Shown: piece after piece, positions 45,593 through 55,773 of the stretch
Position numbering within the stretch: position 1 is the stretch's first letter
Layout of the letters: each line of letters begins with the position of its first letter
DNA from: Coniochaeta sp. PMI_546
Taxonomy: Eukaryota > Ascomycota > Sordariomycetes > Coniochaetales > Coniochaetaceae
Assembly: GCA_021432605.1 (NCBI GenBank)
Contig: MU271150.1
Coordinates: forward strand, 248,001-312,000
Direction: 5' to 3'
DNA: 64,000 bases
Notes under the pieces: model-generated
The model's input: the letters and a program-made list of their open reading frames with translations, nothing else
Databases searched by the model: none
What the model was told of the DNA's origin: nothing
Program-made: the position numbers and the translations under genes

Positions 45593-46635
45593 TCAAGCAT
45601 CCTCTGTGACACCCTCTGTCTCTTTCAAGAAGACAAGGTCTAGAATCTCCTTGTCCATCCCCGGGAGTAAGCCACGGTCGTTGATGAACAGCTTCAGACC
45701 AGATGCAGTCTTTGGATAGGAGCCACCACGAAGAACAGTCTTAGTGTCAGGCTGTCGCGCCGCTTGGACAAAACCTACTGCCAGCTGAGTCCACATAATA
45801 CACTCCGCCGCTGTCTCCACGGCCGGTGGCTGCCTCCACTCAATAGTAAGCCCCGTCCCTGTTCCAAGGAGATTCTCAAAGCTCCAAGCAAAGAACCTGT
45901 CATCTTGCATCAGCTTGTAGAGTTCCACGATTGACTTAGCGCCGAGAATGACTTCCCAACGCGCCTCGGGTACCAGGAGCCATAGTTCGTTATTTTCAGA
46001 ATTCCGTCCGCAGAACGAGCTCTTCGTGCGATGATCGGGTAGTAGATCCGTGAACGCCTCCTCGAAGTGGAGAATGGCGATACTCAGGCTCTTGAGTTCT
46101 GCTAACTCCCACATTCGATCTGCGACGGAAATGTGGACGTGAAAGCCGCATGTATGGTTGGATTTCAAGCGGCATTGTTCGTTGATGAGCTCGAAAACTG
46201 TGCTGACATGCGTGCGCCAGGCTCCGGCATCGTCAAAAGTCATTATAGGCGACACAATCTCTAGAGCGCCTGCAAACCCCCATGCCTGTAAGTCATACCG
46301 TCGTCCGGTGGCGTAGTTTCAGAAGATACTATAATTTTGTTGAGACGCAACTTACAATCCTCGTCCGAGTCTACTGAGACGGTATCATCCAGTTTGACGC
46401 CCCAGACGGAGTAGTCCATCGGTCCTACACTGTGGGTGCCAGAAATTATAAACAATGGATGTACGCGCATCGGTGCTATTGTGCCATCATGCTCTATCTT
46501 GGAGTTGTGGTACGAGGCCAGCCTAGAGGCAAAGTGCGCCGATTTTTCGTCGTCCGTGTAATCCTCGATCTCGTGGTGAGGCTTAAAGACGCCCTCAATT
46601 TCGAGACCAATCTTGAACTTTGCCGAGTCTTCCAT
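45593..46635 (-). CDS. Amidoligase-family protein, copy B
   Basis: Exons 46635-46356 and 46269-45593 join to 957 bases and 318 residues. The intron is phase 1 (GTAAGT, TTTGCAG) at the same place as in copies A and C. The start is the ATG of MEDSAKFKIG; a GTG four codons upstream is ignored. Family motifs are complete: IGLEIEG (E12, E14), WGVKLDDT (W78, D83), EIVSPIMTF (97-105), HTCGFHVH (H137, H139), LHFEEAFTDLLPDHR (R174), EARWEVI (W198) and TIEWRQPPA (E237, R239). The C-terminus is shorter than in copy A. Apart from the motif blocks, A and B share rather little, so the duplication is old or the copies evolve fast. ATP-dependent amide-bond formation is the family prediction. No partner gene that would define a substrate is adjacent. 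Confidence 0.85.
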
Positions 46636-47484
46636 ATTGTTTTGCACGTGAGAAATATCCAGATGCTATTGAAAATGATATGTATGGCATCCAGCAGGTT
46701 CAGCGGTCCTAAAAGTCGATACTAATTTTGTTCTCCTTTTTCAGCTACCAGATATTGCTCTCATCACTTGGGACCACTATCTCTTATATATTGACGTCTG
46801 TGTCAATGGAAAGCTCAATTGTCTGCTGCAGCTCGTGAATAGTCTCTATGACACACATAAATGTCGTGATTTCTGCCACTCGTTATGGCCCAGTACGAGG
46901 GACTTACACATCAGCAGAGTGGTGGGCTCGCGGAAGGCGAATACTCACTATCTCTCTGAAGCAGAAGTTACAACTCCATGAACTATAATTCACCAACCAC
47001 AGATGCAGTGCTGTTAGCACACATAACAAGCTCCTTGACTTCATACGCTAGTCTATACACTCGGTATGTGTTTCTTCTCTAAGCGTTTGATTTAAACCCG
47101 AAATTGCGTGCCGAACGAATCGAATTATCTTGACATTATGTCCGCGTCGCAATACTAGGTAAAGTATTAGCTCCGCTGTGCACAGCTGCGACAACCGTAC
47201 CATGTCTGATTATAATAAATTGCAATTGATCGTACTATATCTATAGATCACGGTCTATTACTAAGTACGGGAGAATGTTGCAGGGAGACAGGTGTCGTAC
47301 GGAAAAGAGCCACGACTCCCAACGAAGTGAGTTATATTCGAAGACAAGTCACAAAAGAACACAAGCACTCGGCGGCCTGATGCTATGGAGATGACCTCTG
47401 AATTTATGTAAGGATAATCTAGTAGCCTGGAATACTATCTTGAAGCTTCAGCCAATGATGTGGACTTTGGATCGAAGTAGTCCC
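46636..47484. other. Spacer between amidoligase copies B and C
   Basis: This 849-base AT-leaning stretch holds the promoter of copy B and the 3' flank of copy C. No gene fragment of the amidoligase type was seen in it. Confidence 0.45.
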
Positions 47485-48575
47485 TTAGATGTCTCGCAGA
47501 CTGTCAAGCACTTCAACCGGGATCCTTCCAGGATCCTCGCTTTCGACAACATGCTTCGACAGGTGCCCGTAAGTGACACGGTTCCACGGTACCGGAGAAA
47601 CCCTGCCGGACTTACCCTCGAAGACCGGATTCAGATATGCCAAGTTGCTCCCAGGGCCCATACCACGTTCCAACAGCAACTTTTGCAACCCTTCCACGTC
47701 TGCCGAGTAGGACTCAATTTCGTCTCTAATCTCTTGCCAGTGACGTGCTGCCTGAACAAAGGCAACGGCAAATTCAGTCCAGATGAAGCATTCCTCGGCC
47801 GTGTAGATACCAGGAGGCTGTCGCCATTCGATTGTATTACCGGTGGATTTCCAGCCAGGGTAAAGATTTCGCAGATTCCATGCGAAGAGATCATAGTGCT
47901 CGCCTTGCATGACCTCCACAAGATCCTCGAGATTCTCAGCAGCGCAAATGTGTTCCTAACACTCCGCGAACGAGAGGGCGGAGAATTTCTCATGATCATA
48001 CCGGTTGTTGCTGACATAAGAGGTATGCCGGCGCGACTCAGGAATCAAGGCTAAGAATGCATCCTCAAAGTACAGAACGGCGATGCAAACCCGCTTGAGC
48101 TCGTCCAGGTCCCACTTAAAGCCGTCGCCAGGAGATAGGTGCACATGGAAGCCGCAGCTTTTGTTGGTTTCAATCCTTTCACACTTTGCTTGGAGATGGG
48201 CGAATATGTCCTTGACCTGTTGACGCCACTGCCCCTGTTCGTCGAATGTCAAAATAGGGGATGTGATCTCTAGAGCGTCTTGATAAGGAAAAGTCAGCCA
48301 CAAGCGTCGTCTTTGAATCCATTATTAGAAATGGACTCACGGGTCATGTTTGTCAGATCCTTCCTGAGCGAGACGTCCCTGATAATCTCCCACTCCACAT
48401 ACTGAGGACCGTTATATGAACCGGGCGTGTAGTTTGAATGTAAACCTGGAGTGCCGGAGTAGCCTTCCGCAAGATAATCGGCAAACTGAGCGATTCCAAG
48501 AGGCTGCTTCAGGTCTTTGGGGACAAAAACTGCTTCGATCTCGAGCCCCAGTTTCAGGGGTCCTCGCGTCGCCAT
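47485..48575 (-). pseudogene. Amidoligase-family gene, copy C, with one in-frame amber codon
   Basis: Exons 48575-48341 and 48278-47485 join to 1029 bases (342 residues plus stop). The intron is phase 1 (GTGAGT, ATCAAG), placed as in copies A and B. The start is the ATG of MATRGPLKLG; longer upstream frames have no counterpart in the sisters. Motifs: LGLEIEA (E12, E14), WEIIRDVS (W62, D67), EITSPILTF (82-90), KSCGFHVH (H123, H125), FLALIPESRR (R161, R162) and NTIEWRQPPG. At codon 186 the sequence is TAG (47958-47956), where copies A and B have tryptophan in AECW and EARW; the frame continues intact to the end on either side. No intron of normal size in the right phase would remove the codon. 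The gene is therefore probably newly inactivated, unless the codon is read through or is a sequencing error. Confidence 0.8.
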
Positions 48576-49810
48576 GTTGTGGTAGAAACTTCGACGAGCT
48601 GTGTAGGCTGTGTATTTTGTAGATGCTTGATGGTTGAAAATAAGCCTGGGGCAGCGAGTGCACCGATACTTATGCATTTTGACTCTTGACGTCTCACAAA
48701 TGGCGGCTACTTGTGAGAGCATGACGGTGTAAGGTAACATTGTGATACATCAAGGAGAAGGTGACGCATAGTAGGAGAAAGAGACTATTGTGATGGTAGT
48801 TAGTGTGACTGGCCTGAACCCCATTCCCGAAACCATACAGCTTAGCATGGCTTCCATATCAAGCCAGTGTCTTGCTGGATGACGGTCTAGGGACTGAGTC
48901 CACGTGAATCAGCGATAACCGCCAGTCTTTTCAGGTTCTGTGCCACAAGTGCATCACAATATTCACACAAATTGCTCGAGACTATCCACCTGCAGGATCG
49001 CGTAGAACCAAGGGACTTGGTGTGAGGCCTGCACGGCTTCTTTGGCCAGCTGATAGCCTGATCATGAACTTAGCTCTGCCAGAGATCGACAGAGTCGTTC
49101 CAGCCATCACGAATCAAGACCATGTTACGCGTCATAGCCCATATGGCCCATTTCCTCCCTCAAGGACCTGACTTTAAAAAAAAAACAGGTGGGCTAAGAT
49201 TGAGACTCATAAGGATGCGTCAATGTTATCGACAGTCAGTGCTGAGGGTAACCCGTTTTCGATACAGAACCAGAGGGCATCGACAACCCTAGTAGATGGT
49301 TACATGAACACAGGGCCATATTCGTTGATACATAGCTAGTTGGTCGCTCCTCTGGCCATCTAGATGTAACTGAACGACCAGCTTCATAAATACAACTCGC
49401 CACCATGGTCGTTGCTGTGGTGACCATTTCGTCAAAATGTTGGCACATTTGGTTTGGACCTTATCGTGTCGATGTCAACAGTTTCTTTGGGCTTCAAAGA
49501 TCAAATGTGCGGTGAAAATCATTATCCAGATTATTCGTTCTAGTGTGGATGTAACTGCGAAGGTTGTGAGGTTGTGATACGATGTTTTTATTTTGATCTC
49601 CGATCGTATCTCCGACGGTTCGATCGTTCCCTGGCAACTGCGATTTGCCGGAAAATCGAGATTTGGCGACATCTGACCTCAAGCCCCACTCTGAACCGTC
49701 AACTTGCGACAACTCAAATTTGACGACACGTTGTGAGTTTGCAACCAGGATTCAGTCATCATTTCGACCTTTACTCACTTGGTGTTATTGTATCTGCAAA
49801 TCGATACACA
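48576..49810. other. Intergenic region
   Basis: This is the divergent upstream region of amidoligase copy C and SFH5. A run of ten A residues lies near 49177-49186. No gene or RNA was recognised. Confidence 0.45.
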
Positions 49811-50879
49811 ATGAGCGACGTCGACCCGAAGGCTCCCGAGACAGGAGTGCCCGCAGTCGCGGCTGCTCCCGCTGCCGAACCTGTTGCCGAATCTACGACA
49901 GCAGTGGTTGCGGATCCCGAGGTGAAGGAGCAGGCTCCAGTTGCAGCTCCAGACACTGAACCGAAGCAAGAATCGAAGGAGGATAAGCCAACTCAGGTAC
50001 TCAGCCCAGTCGCGCAGTTGTGGGATGCCTCCAAGGCAAGTAGCCACCCCGAGGTTTGGGGCGTCACTCTCGCGGACCCGGACACACACATCCCTACCCA
50101 GATCGTGCTGCAGAAGTACTTGAATGCCAATGATGGCGACGTTACCAAGGCGAAGGACCAGCTCATCAAGACTTTGGAGTGGCGAGCTAAGATGAAGCCT
50201 CTGGAGCTGCTGAAGAAGGCGTTCAATAAGAGCAAGTTCGGCAATCTGGGTTATGTCACGACGTACGTTGCCGGCGATGCCTCTGCCGACCCGGAATCCA
50301 AGGAGGTCTTCAACTGGAATATCTACGGCGCAGTCCAGTCAATCGATGAGACCTTCGGAAACCTTGAGCAGTAAGTGCTTCTCCTCTTAAACTTGCGGCA
50401 TGTGAGCTCCTGCTGACTCATCCATCAGGTTCATCGAGTGGCGCGTGGCCATAATGGAGCTAGCCCTCTCCGAGCTCTCCCTCTCAACCGCCACCAAACC
50501 TATCACAGCCGACTACGACCCGTACAAGATCATCCAGGTCCACGATTACAAGTCCATTAGCTTCCTGCGCCAGTCACCCCATGTCAAGGCCGCTAGTTCT
50601 GAGACCATCAAGATTTTCGCCCAGAACTACCCGGAGCTCCTCAAGGAAAAGTTCTTCGTCAACGTCCCGGCCTTCATGGGCTTCGTGTACGCCTTCATGA
50701 AGCTCTTCGTCGCGCCGAAGACCATCAAGAAGTTCCATCCCATGTCTAACGGAGCTAACCTGGCGCGCGAGTTTGCCGCGAGCAAGGTCAAAGACCTCGG
50801 CGACCGGCTTCCTGCAGAGTATGGTGGCAAGGGCCCGGACTTGAAGGCCCAAGGCAAGGAGACCTTGCTCGGAGAGTGA
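49811..50879 (+). CDS. sfh5: Phosphatidylinositol transfer protein SFH5 (CRAL-TRIO)
   Basis: Exons 49811-50370 and 50429-50879 join to 1011 bases and 336 residues. The donor is GTAAGT and the acceptor CATCAG; the junction reads NLEQFIEWRVAIME. After an Ala/Glu/Pro-rich N-terminus of about 60 residues comes the CRAL-TRIO N-terminal helical part (QIVLQKYLNANDGDVTKAKD, LEWRAKMKPLELL, FGNLGYVTTY). The lipid-binding domain has the hallmarks VHDYKSISFLRQSPHVKAAS, FAQNYPELLKEKFFVNVP, and LPAEYGGKGPDL at the end. This is the fungal non-classical Sec14 homologue SFH5, which carries phosphatidylinositol between membranes near the ER and plasma membrane and supports phosphoinositide signalling; some fungal forms also bind haem. 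Length and motif order match the family. Confidence 0.95.
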
Positions 50880-53800
50880 TTTTGGTTTGGCTTGGCGTGG
50901 TTATTAGCGTGCCGCGAATTCGTTTGTGTTGGTAGTACTGCTTGGGGCTATGGAAACTGCTGTTAATGAAGGCACCGCGCCGGTGCAAGGTCCCTGCTTC
51001 GCGAGTCCGGCGAAGTTTCCTGCTTCAGTTATGACCTTCACCTGTTTATACCCTCTAGAACGCTTGCCTTTCGATATGTAACTTTCTTTCTCCTGGTATC
51101 ACAATCTTAGGTCCACTCTCTGAGAGCATGCTACTTTGTCCCACAGCACAACATGATCATTCATCTTGCGCGTCCACAAACTTGAGTTGACTATGGGATC
51201 AGAGTCGTAATTGATATACAAGTCTGTGGTAGACTTGAATTGATCATTGCGATATGTCCCACGCCAACATGGAACATCAACGACTCACGCATCCGTAAAG
51301 GTCGCTGACGAAGGTTTGGTCCAGCTGGTAGGCCGAAAACAAGGCTAGCACCAATCCCACTTGCTGATCACCGTATAGATACAGTTCTCAAGCAAAGGAT
51401 ATGTACTTAGAGTTCAACCATGATGAAGCGAGACGTTGTTTGACTATCAACATGCCCAGGTTCAGAAGAGAGACCCACATGATATTAACCTCTCCGCCGG
51501 CTCGGTCACACACATTTTTCATGCTCTCCTTTCCGTTAGGAAGACTGCCATCGCGATTTTGATATCTTATCATGTTCCGGCGTCGCGCTAGACAGTATTT
51601 TTGGAGATCGACGATCTATCGGGGTGGCGGCGCTGAGGACCGGAACGCGAATGGCTTCTGAATCCTTCGATGAAGATCTCCAGACTTGCCAAGACGACTT
51701 CGCGCACGGGGCTTGTTCGTAAACGTATATTGAAGTGGACCGCGGCAGATTGTGAGCTTCATACAGCATTCTATGCATTTTGTTATAGCCTACTGTGTCG
51801 ACGACAGCGCCTTTTTCACCCTGTTACATTCAGAATCGAGATCTCTTTTGGAATACGAAACACAAGCCAGTTATAAGCTGACCAGGTGCAGGCACCCAGT
51901 TTTGCGGATCTACATCGACATGTGAGAGGTTTAGGAGTTTTGAGCGACGGCTCCTATAAGAAAGTGCCGATATCCGGACAGCGTCCAGTCCATCTCTATG
52001 GCACTGTTGTCGACATACTCAAGATATGATATCGATAGACGAAGCCAAGTACGATATCAAGAGACGGACGATTATTTAGTTAGGTAAGTACACTTGTAGT
52101 GTACAAATGATATTGCGGTTGGTATGTATGGGTCTTCCCAGCGTGTAGCTTTCTTCTCCTCAACAACCAAGGAAAAAGTTTGGAGACACATAAAAGGAGC
52201 ACATGAATCAAGCGAACGCGGGCCAACACCAAGGAACGGGCAGATGACACTTTCTTTGCGGTTCGTGCATTGGTCAATCAGGGAGCCGGTGCTGATCAGT
52301 GGGTGAGCGCAGGAGCAGTTGTGAAAAGCCATTGGACCGGGTGAGACGGCGGAGTTGGAGATCGGCACCATTTTGATTCGGGGTGGGCGAATCACACACA
52401 CCTTACCAATTGGTCGTCTCAGGGCAACGACGGGGAATGGATTGTCAACAGCGCTGAATGCACACCGGTCTACCTTATTTGTGTTTGGTAGAAGTATCTA
52501 GGCAGGGTAGGCAGTTATAGTGTAAGCACGACTCGAGGATGCATGCTCTACATACGTATAGTGTACTACGTAGTGTATTAATGTCAGCTGACAATGTGTA
52601 TGTGAAAAGCCACGAGATTCTGCAGAACACAGAAAGTTACCCGAAGTAGCCTGTTCGCCGCTAAACGAAGATCATGACATAATGGGCAAGGATGAATGGG
52701 AGTCGAAACGAGGCGGCCGGGCTGCTCGGTGTATCAAAGGTGTGTGAACTGGTAGCAGGAGCCGCTGCTACCACTATGGCTGGGCAGCCCCTGTCCAAGC
52801 ATATATTGTAGTACAAAGTAATTACGTGGACAAAGTTGTAGTTTTAGTTCATAACACGTCCTTAGCTGTGGCCGTCTTGTGAGTAGTCCGTCGTGCATTC
52901 CAAGGCTCATATGTCTCTACACCTTCTGACTCTACCTTGCCGTGGTATGCAGTAGAGGATAAGCGTGGCTAGTCACGCTTAGAAACTTCCGCTCACTCGT
53001 ACATGCGGATAGACGTACCTAAGGTACCTAACGGGATCCCACACAAGTGACATGTCAGGGTCTTCGAATTTTCTCAAGTTTGCATGGGATTCGTGAAGCG
53101 ATTTCATCATTCGGCATCGCACACAGGGCAGATATCCTTGTTTTGGTGGGGTGCCCTGACCGTACGAGCGAATGACGTACGAGCGAGTGGCGTCACTGGC
53201 GTCGATCCAATTTATATCCCGCTAAGGACCGGCGCTAACCTCCAAACAGCTTTGCACCTGCCTCAGGCCTGCACCTTCCCACACTGCCACTGCTTCTCTC
53301 GTTCTGCGGACGGTGAGGACCACCGAAGATACTGCGAGCAGAAGGAAGAGCCAAAGTGCCCTGCCTACGCCTTTCGCGATCCAACCGGCACCTTGATCTG
53401 CATCTATACTTCTTCTTCTCTGCTTTTTAGACGTGATCGGTCTAGAGGCGCATTCTGGAGAACGACAATCGGTAGCCGACCCCTATCGCTGAACGGCAGT
53501 GCGCGGATAGTTGGTACACCGAAACGGCAGTGGTGATCGACGTCAAGCATTCCCCTATTCAGCATCTCCTCAAACGACCACCGAGTCTTTGCCCGGGTCT
53601 CCACTGTGCTCTGTCAGTTTCTGTCGGGCACTGGCTGGTAAGGTACGACTTCTTACCTACGCTTCCCCACTGCAGCTCGCAGACCTTTAAGAAGGTTGGC
53701 AGAAAAAGGCTGATCACAGCAACAAACAGGAAACCACCGAACCACCTCAACCCCCCACTGGTTGCGACCTTTCTCTTTCCTCCGCGACCGCAACTTCATA

Positions 53801-54241
53801 CCGCAGGGGTTTTCCTCCGTCATAGCAAGCCCCGCAACTTGTAGCGAAATCTGTGCCGTCCTTACCACAGGACTGTTCTTGGAGAGACACCCTGTTGATC
53901 ATCCAAGGGACAAGGGACACCAACGACTCTGCGAATCTACCACAGTCATAATACACACCCCCAGACGCCCTCGACCCACCGGCCGCCCGCCCTTCCTTTT
54001 CCTTGACATACACTAGAGCACCTCGCCTTTTCGCTTCCGCCTTTCTACTTAACCACAAATTTCGTTCCTGGTCTTCCCTACCAGCACGCTTACCTACGCC
54101 ATTGCCTGATGGTGGCCGCAGAGGACAAGCACAGTTGACAGATAAGGAGAAGCTCGAACCTAATACACACGAGACTCGTTCGACTTGTGAGGACCTGTTC
54201 ATCAACATTAGTATCTTCGCGACACCGCGGCCAATATCACC
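50880..54241. other. Long intergenic region
   Basis: About 3.4 kb between SFH5 and the SCOC-type gene. The longest frame is 150 codons (53084-53536, plus) and looks random. The 3' part (53500-54240) is pyrimidine-rich and probably holds the promoter and leader of the SCOC gene. No tRNA, repeat or transposon was recognised. Confidence 0.45.
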
Positions 54242-54767
54242 ATGACCATGGAGCAAGTCCGTCCTCGCGATAATTCCTCGGACTCACAGTCCGACACCTC
54301 CTCCGCCTCCTCCCTCGACCAACAGACAATGTCCATACACGCCCCGGTCCCCCGCCGTCCACGACTACCGTCCAGGAAAAGTAGCGGCACCATGGTAGTA
54401 CCGAGAGACTCGGTAGAAGTTGGACCTATCGACAGGAAGCTCGACCCGGACGATGTGCGATCGATGAGTCCGAGGAGAACTAGCGAAGATCTACAAAACC
54501 TAGGGAAGGAGGCGCGGGACGAACTGCGAAGGTAGGTCACGCGATAAACACCCTCGAGACGGGAACAGAGTTTCGAGCATGGAATTAACATGATGCAGGC
54601 ATGCCAAGCAACTCCAGGACTCGCTGTTGACCATTCTCAGCCGGATAGAAGCAGTCAAGGAGGAACACGACAAGCTCGATAACAACAACAAATTCCTCCA
54701 GAAGTACATTGGCGACCTCATGGCCACGAGCAAGATTACAGCATCCGGCGGCAGGGGAAAGAAATGA
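54242..54767 (+). CDS. SCOC-type short coiled-coil protein
   Basis: Exons 54242-54531 and 54599-54767 join to 459 bases and 152 residues. The donor is GTAGGT and the acceptor ATGCAG; the junction reads DELRRHAKQLQDSL. The first 80 residues are polar, Ser/Arg/Pro-rich and probably disordered. The C-terminal part, from about residue 85, is a coiled coil: LLTILSRIEAVKEEHDKLDN, then NKFLQKYIGDLMATSKI. This matches the short coiled-coil protein family (SCOC, PF10224), in which the human protein binds Arl1-type GTPases and helps Golgi trafficking and autophagy. A similar role is likely in fungi but untested here. The start is the first ATG (MTMEQVRPRD); an in-frame ATG two codons later would give nearly the same protein. 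Confidence 0.88.
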
Positions 54768-55773
54768 ACGCCTCTTACTAAAAGGTGCGCTCAGGGTCAA
54801 CTGGCCCACGGTGCCAGGCTCCTGGCGTCGCATCTATAGTGGCAAGCCGCGTTTGCGGAGAGATGACCCTCAGTCATGTCGATGACAGGGCCGTTGTAAC
54901 CTCCCGCGTGCAGCGGACGGTGTATACCATATGTTGTGGCGGCATCCCGGTGAACTCGGATGTCTGCCGACTTACACGACTGAACCTCTCAGATAAACAC
55001 ACTGGAGTACGACTATGAATCATTTGGATATGGGATTGGGAACTGGAGCAGAGGCATATTGCTAATAACCGCCCCTTGGTATCCGAATCTATATTCGATA
55101 AAGCTGACATTGACTCTTATGCAACCCCACTGGGCGCATCGAGTCTGTTCGCTGCAAAAGTCACGGCGCACTCATTCTTGTTCGCCTCAGATGGGCTTTT
55201 TGTTTTGTTGGGCTTGCACTTCGGGTTGAGACATCATGCATTGGCGTTCTGGAGACAGCGTCGTGTTTTATCGACTTCGGCATCGCGTCTGGCTTCTGTA
55301 TAATTACACAACCTTCTCAACCAATACGATACCTGTTTGAAGATGTTCTGACTGTTACAGCCATTGGAGTTGGAGTAGGCGATCCAAGGGCGACCATTCG
55401 GACTATGAAGGAACTCTCTGTGAACTTGTCAGACAGCACATCTTTGACTCACTCTCACGACAGATACGAACACGTCAACTTCAGCAACAGGACCATGCAG
55501 ACTGGACGTGTCATGAGCCCTCGGACAGCAACACAGAACTAGAAGAACAATGATGAGAAGGTAAAAGCTCAGCAACTCCCCCATGAATGAGGCCAACGCA
55601 GGGGTCCAACTAAACGTTGGAGTCGTTCGGATAAGAAAGGCTATGAAACAAACCGCTAACTCCTGAACCAACATGCCGACAAAGGAAATCGCCAACGCCG
55701 CAGTCCCATCTAGCTCTATCCTCTAGAGGCATGCATCTGTCCAACCGAGACCTCAACTCCCTCCTACCCCCCG
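54768..55773. other. Intergenic region between convergent genes
   Basis: This is the 3' flank of the SCOC-type gene and of the WbsX-type gene. Short frames only; nothing recognised. Confidence 0.5.

Noticed and set aside
45593-46647. A longer amidoligase copy B starting upstream at 46647
   Set aside because: That codon is GTG; the ATG four codons later gives a start matching the other copies.
47930-47970. A tiny intron that could remove the amber codon of amidoligase copy C
   Set aside because: The candidate GTTAGG to CTGAG segment is only 26 bases, and the longer GTATGA candidate of about 67 bases breaks the frame; the sisters align through this region without a gap.
47440-48054. A 204-codon plus-strand frame across the amidoligase copy C
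   Set aside because: It is antisense to a region with clear family motifs on the minus strand and has no recognisable content of its own.
53084-53536. A 150-codon plus-strand frame in the gap before the SCOC-type gene
   Set aside because: It has no domain, no signal peptide and mixed composition, and it lies in a pyrimidine-rich stretch that fits a promoter or leader.
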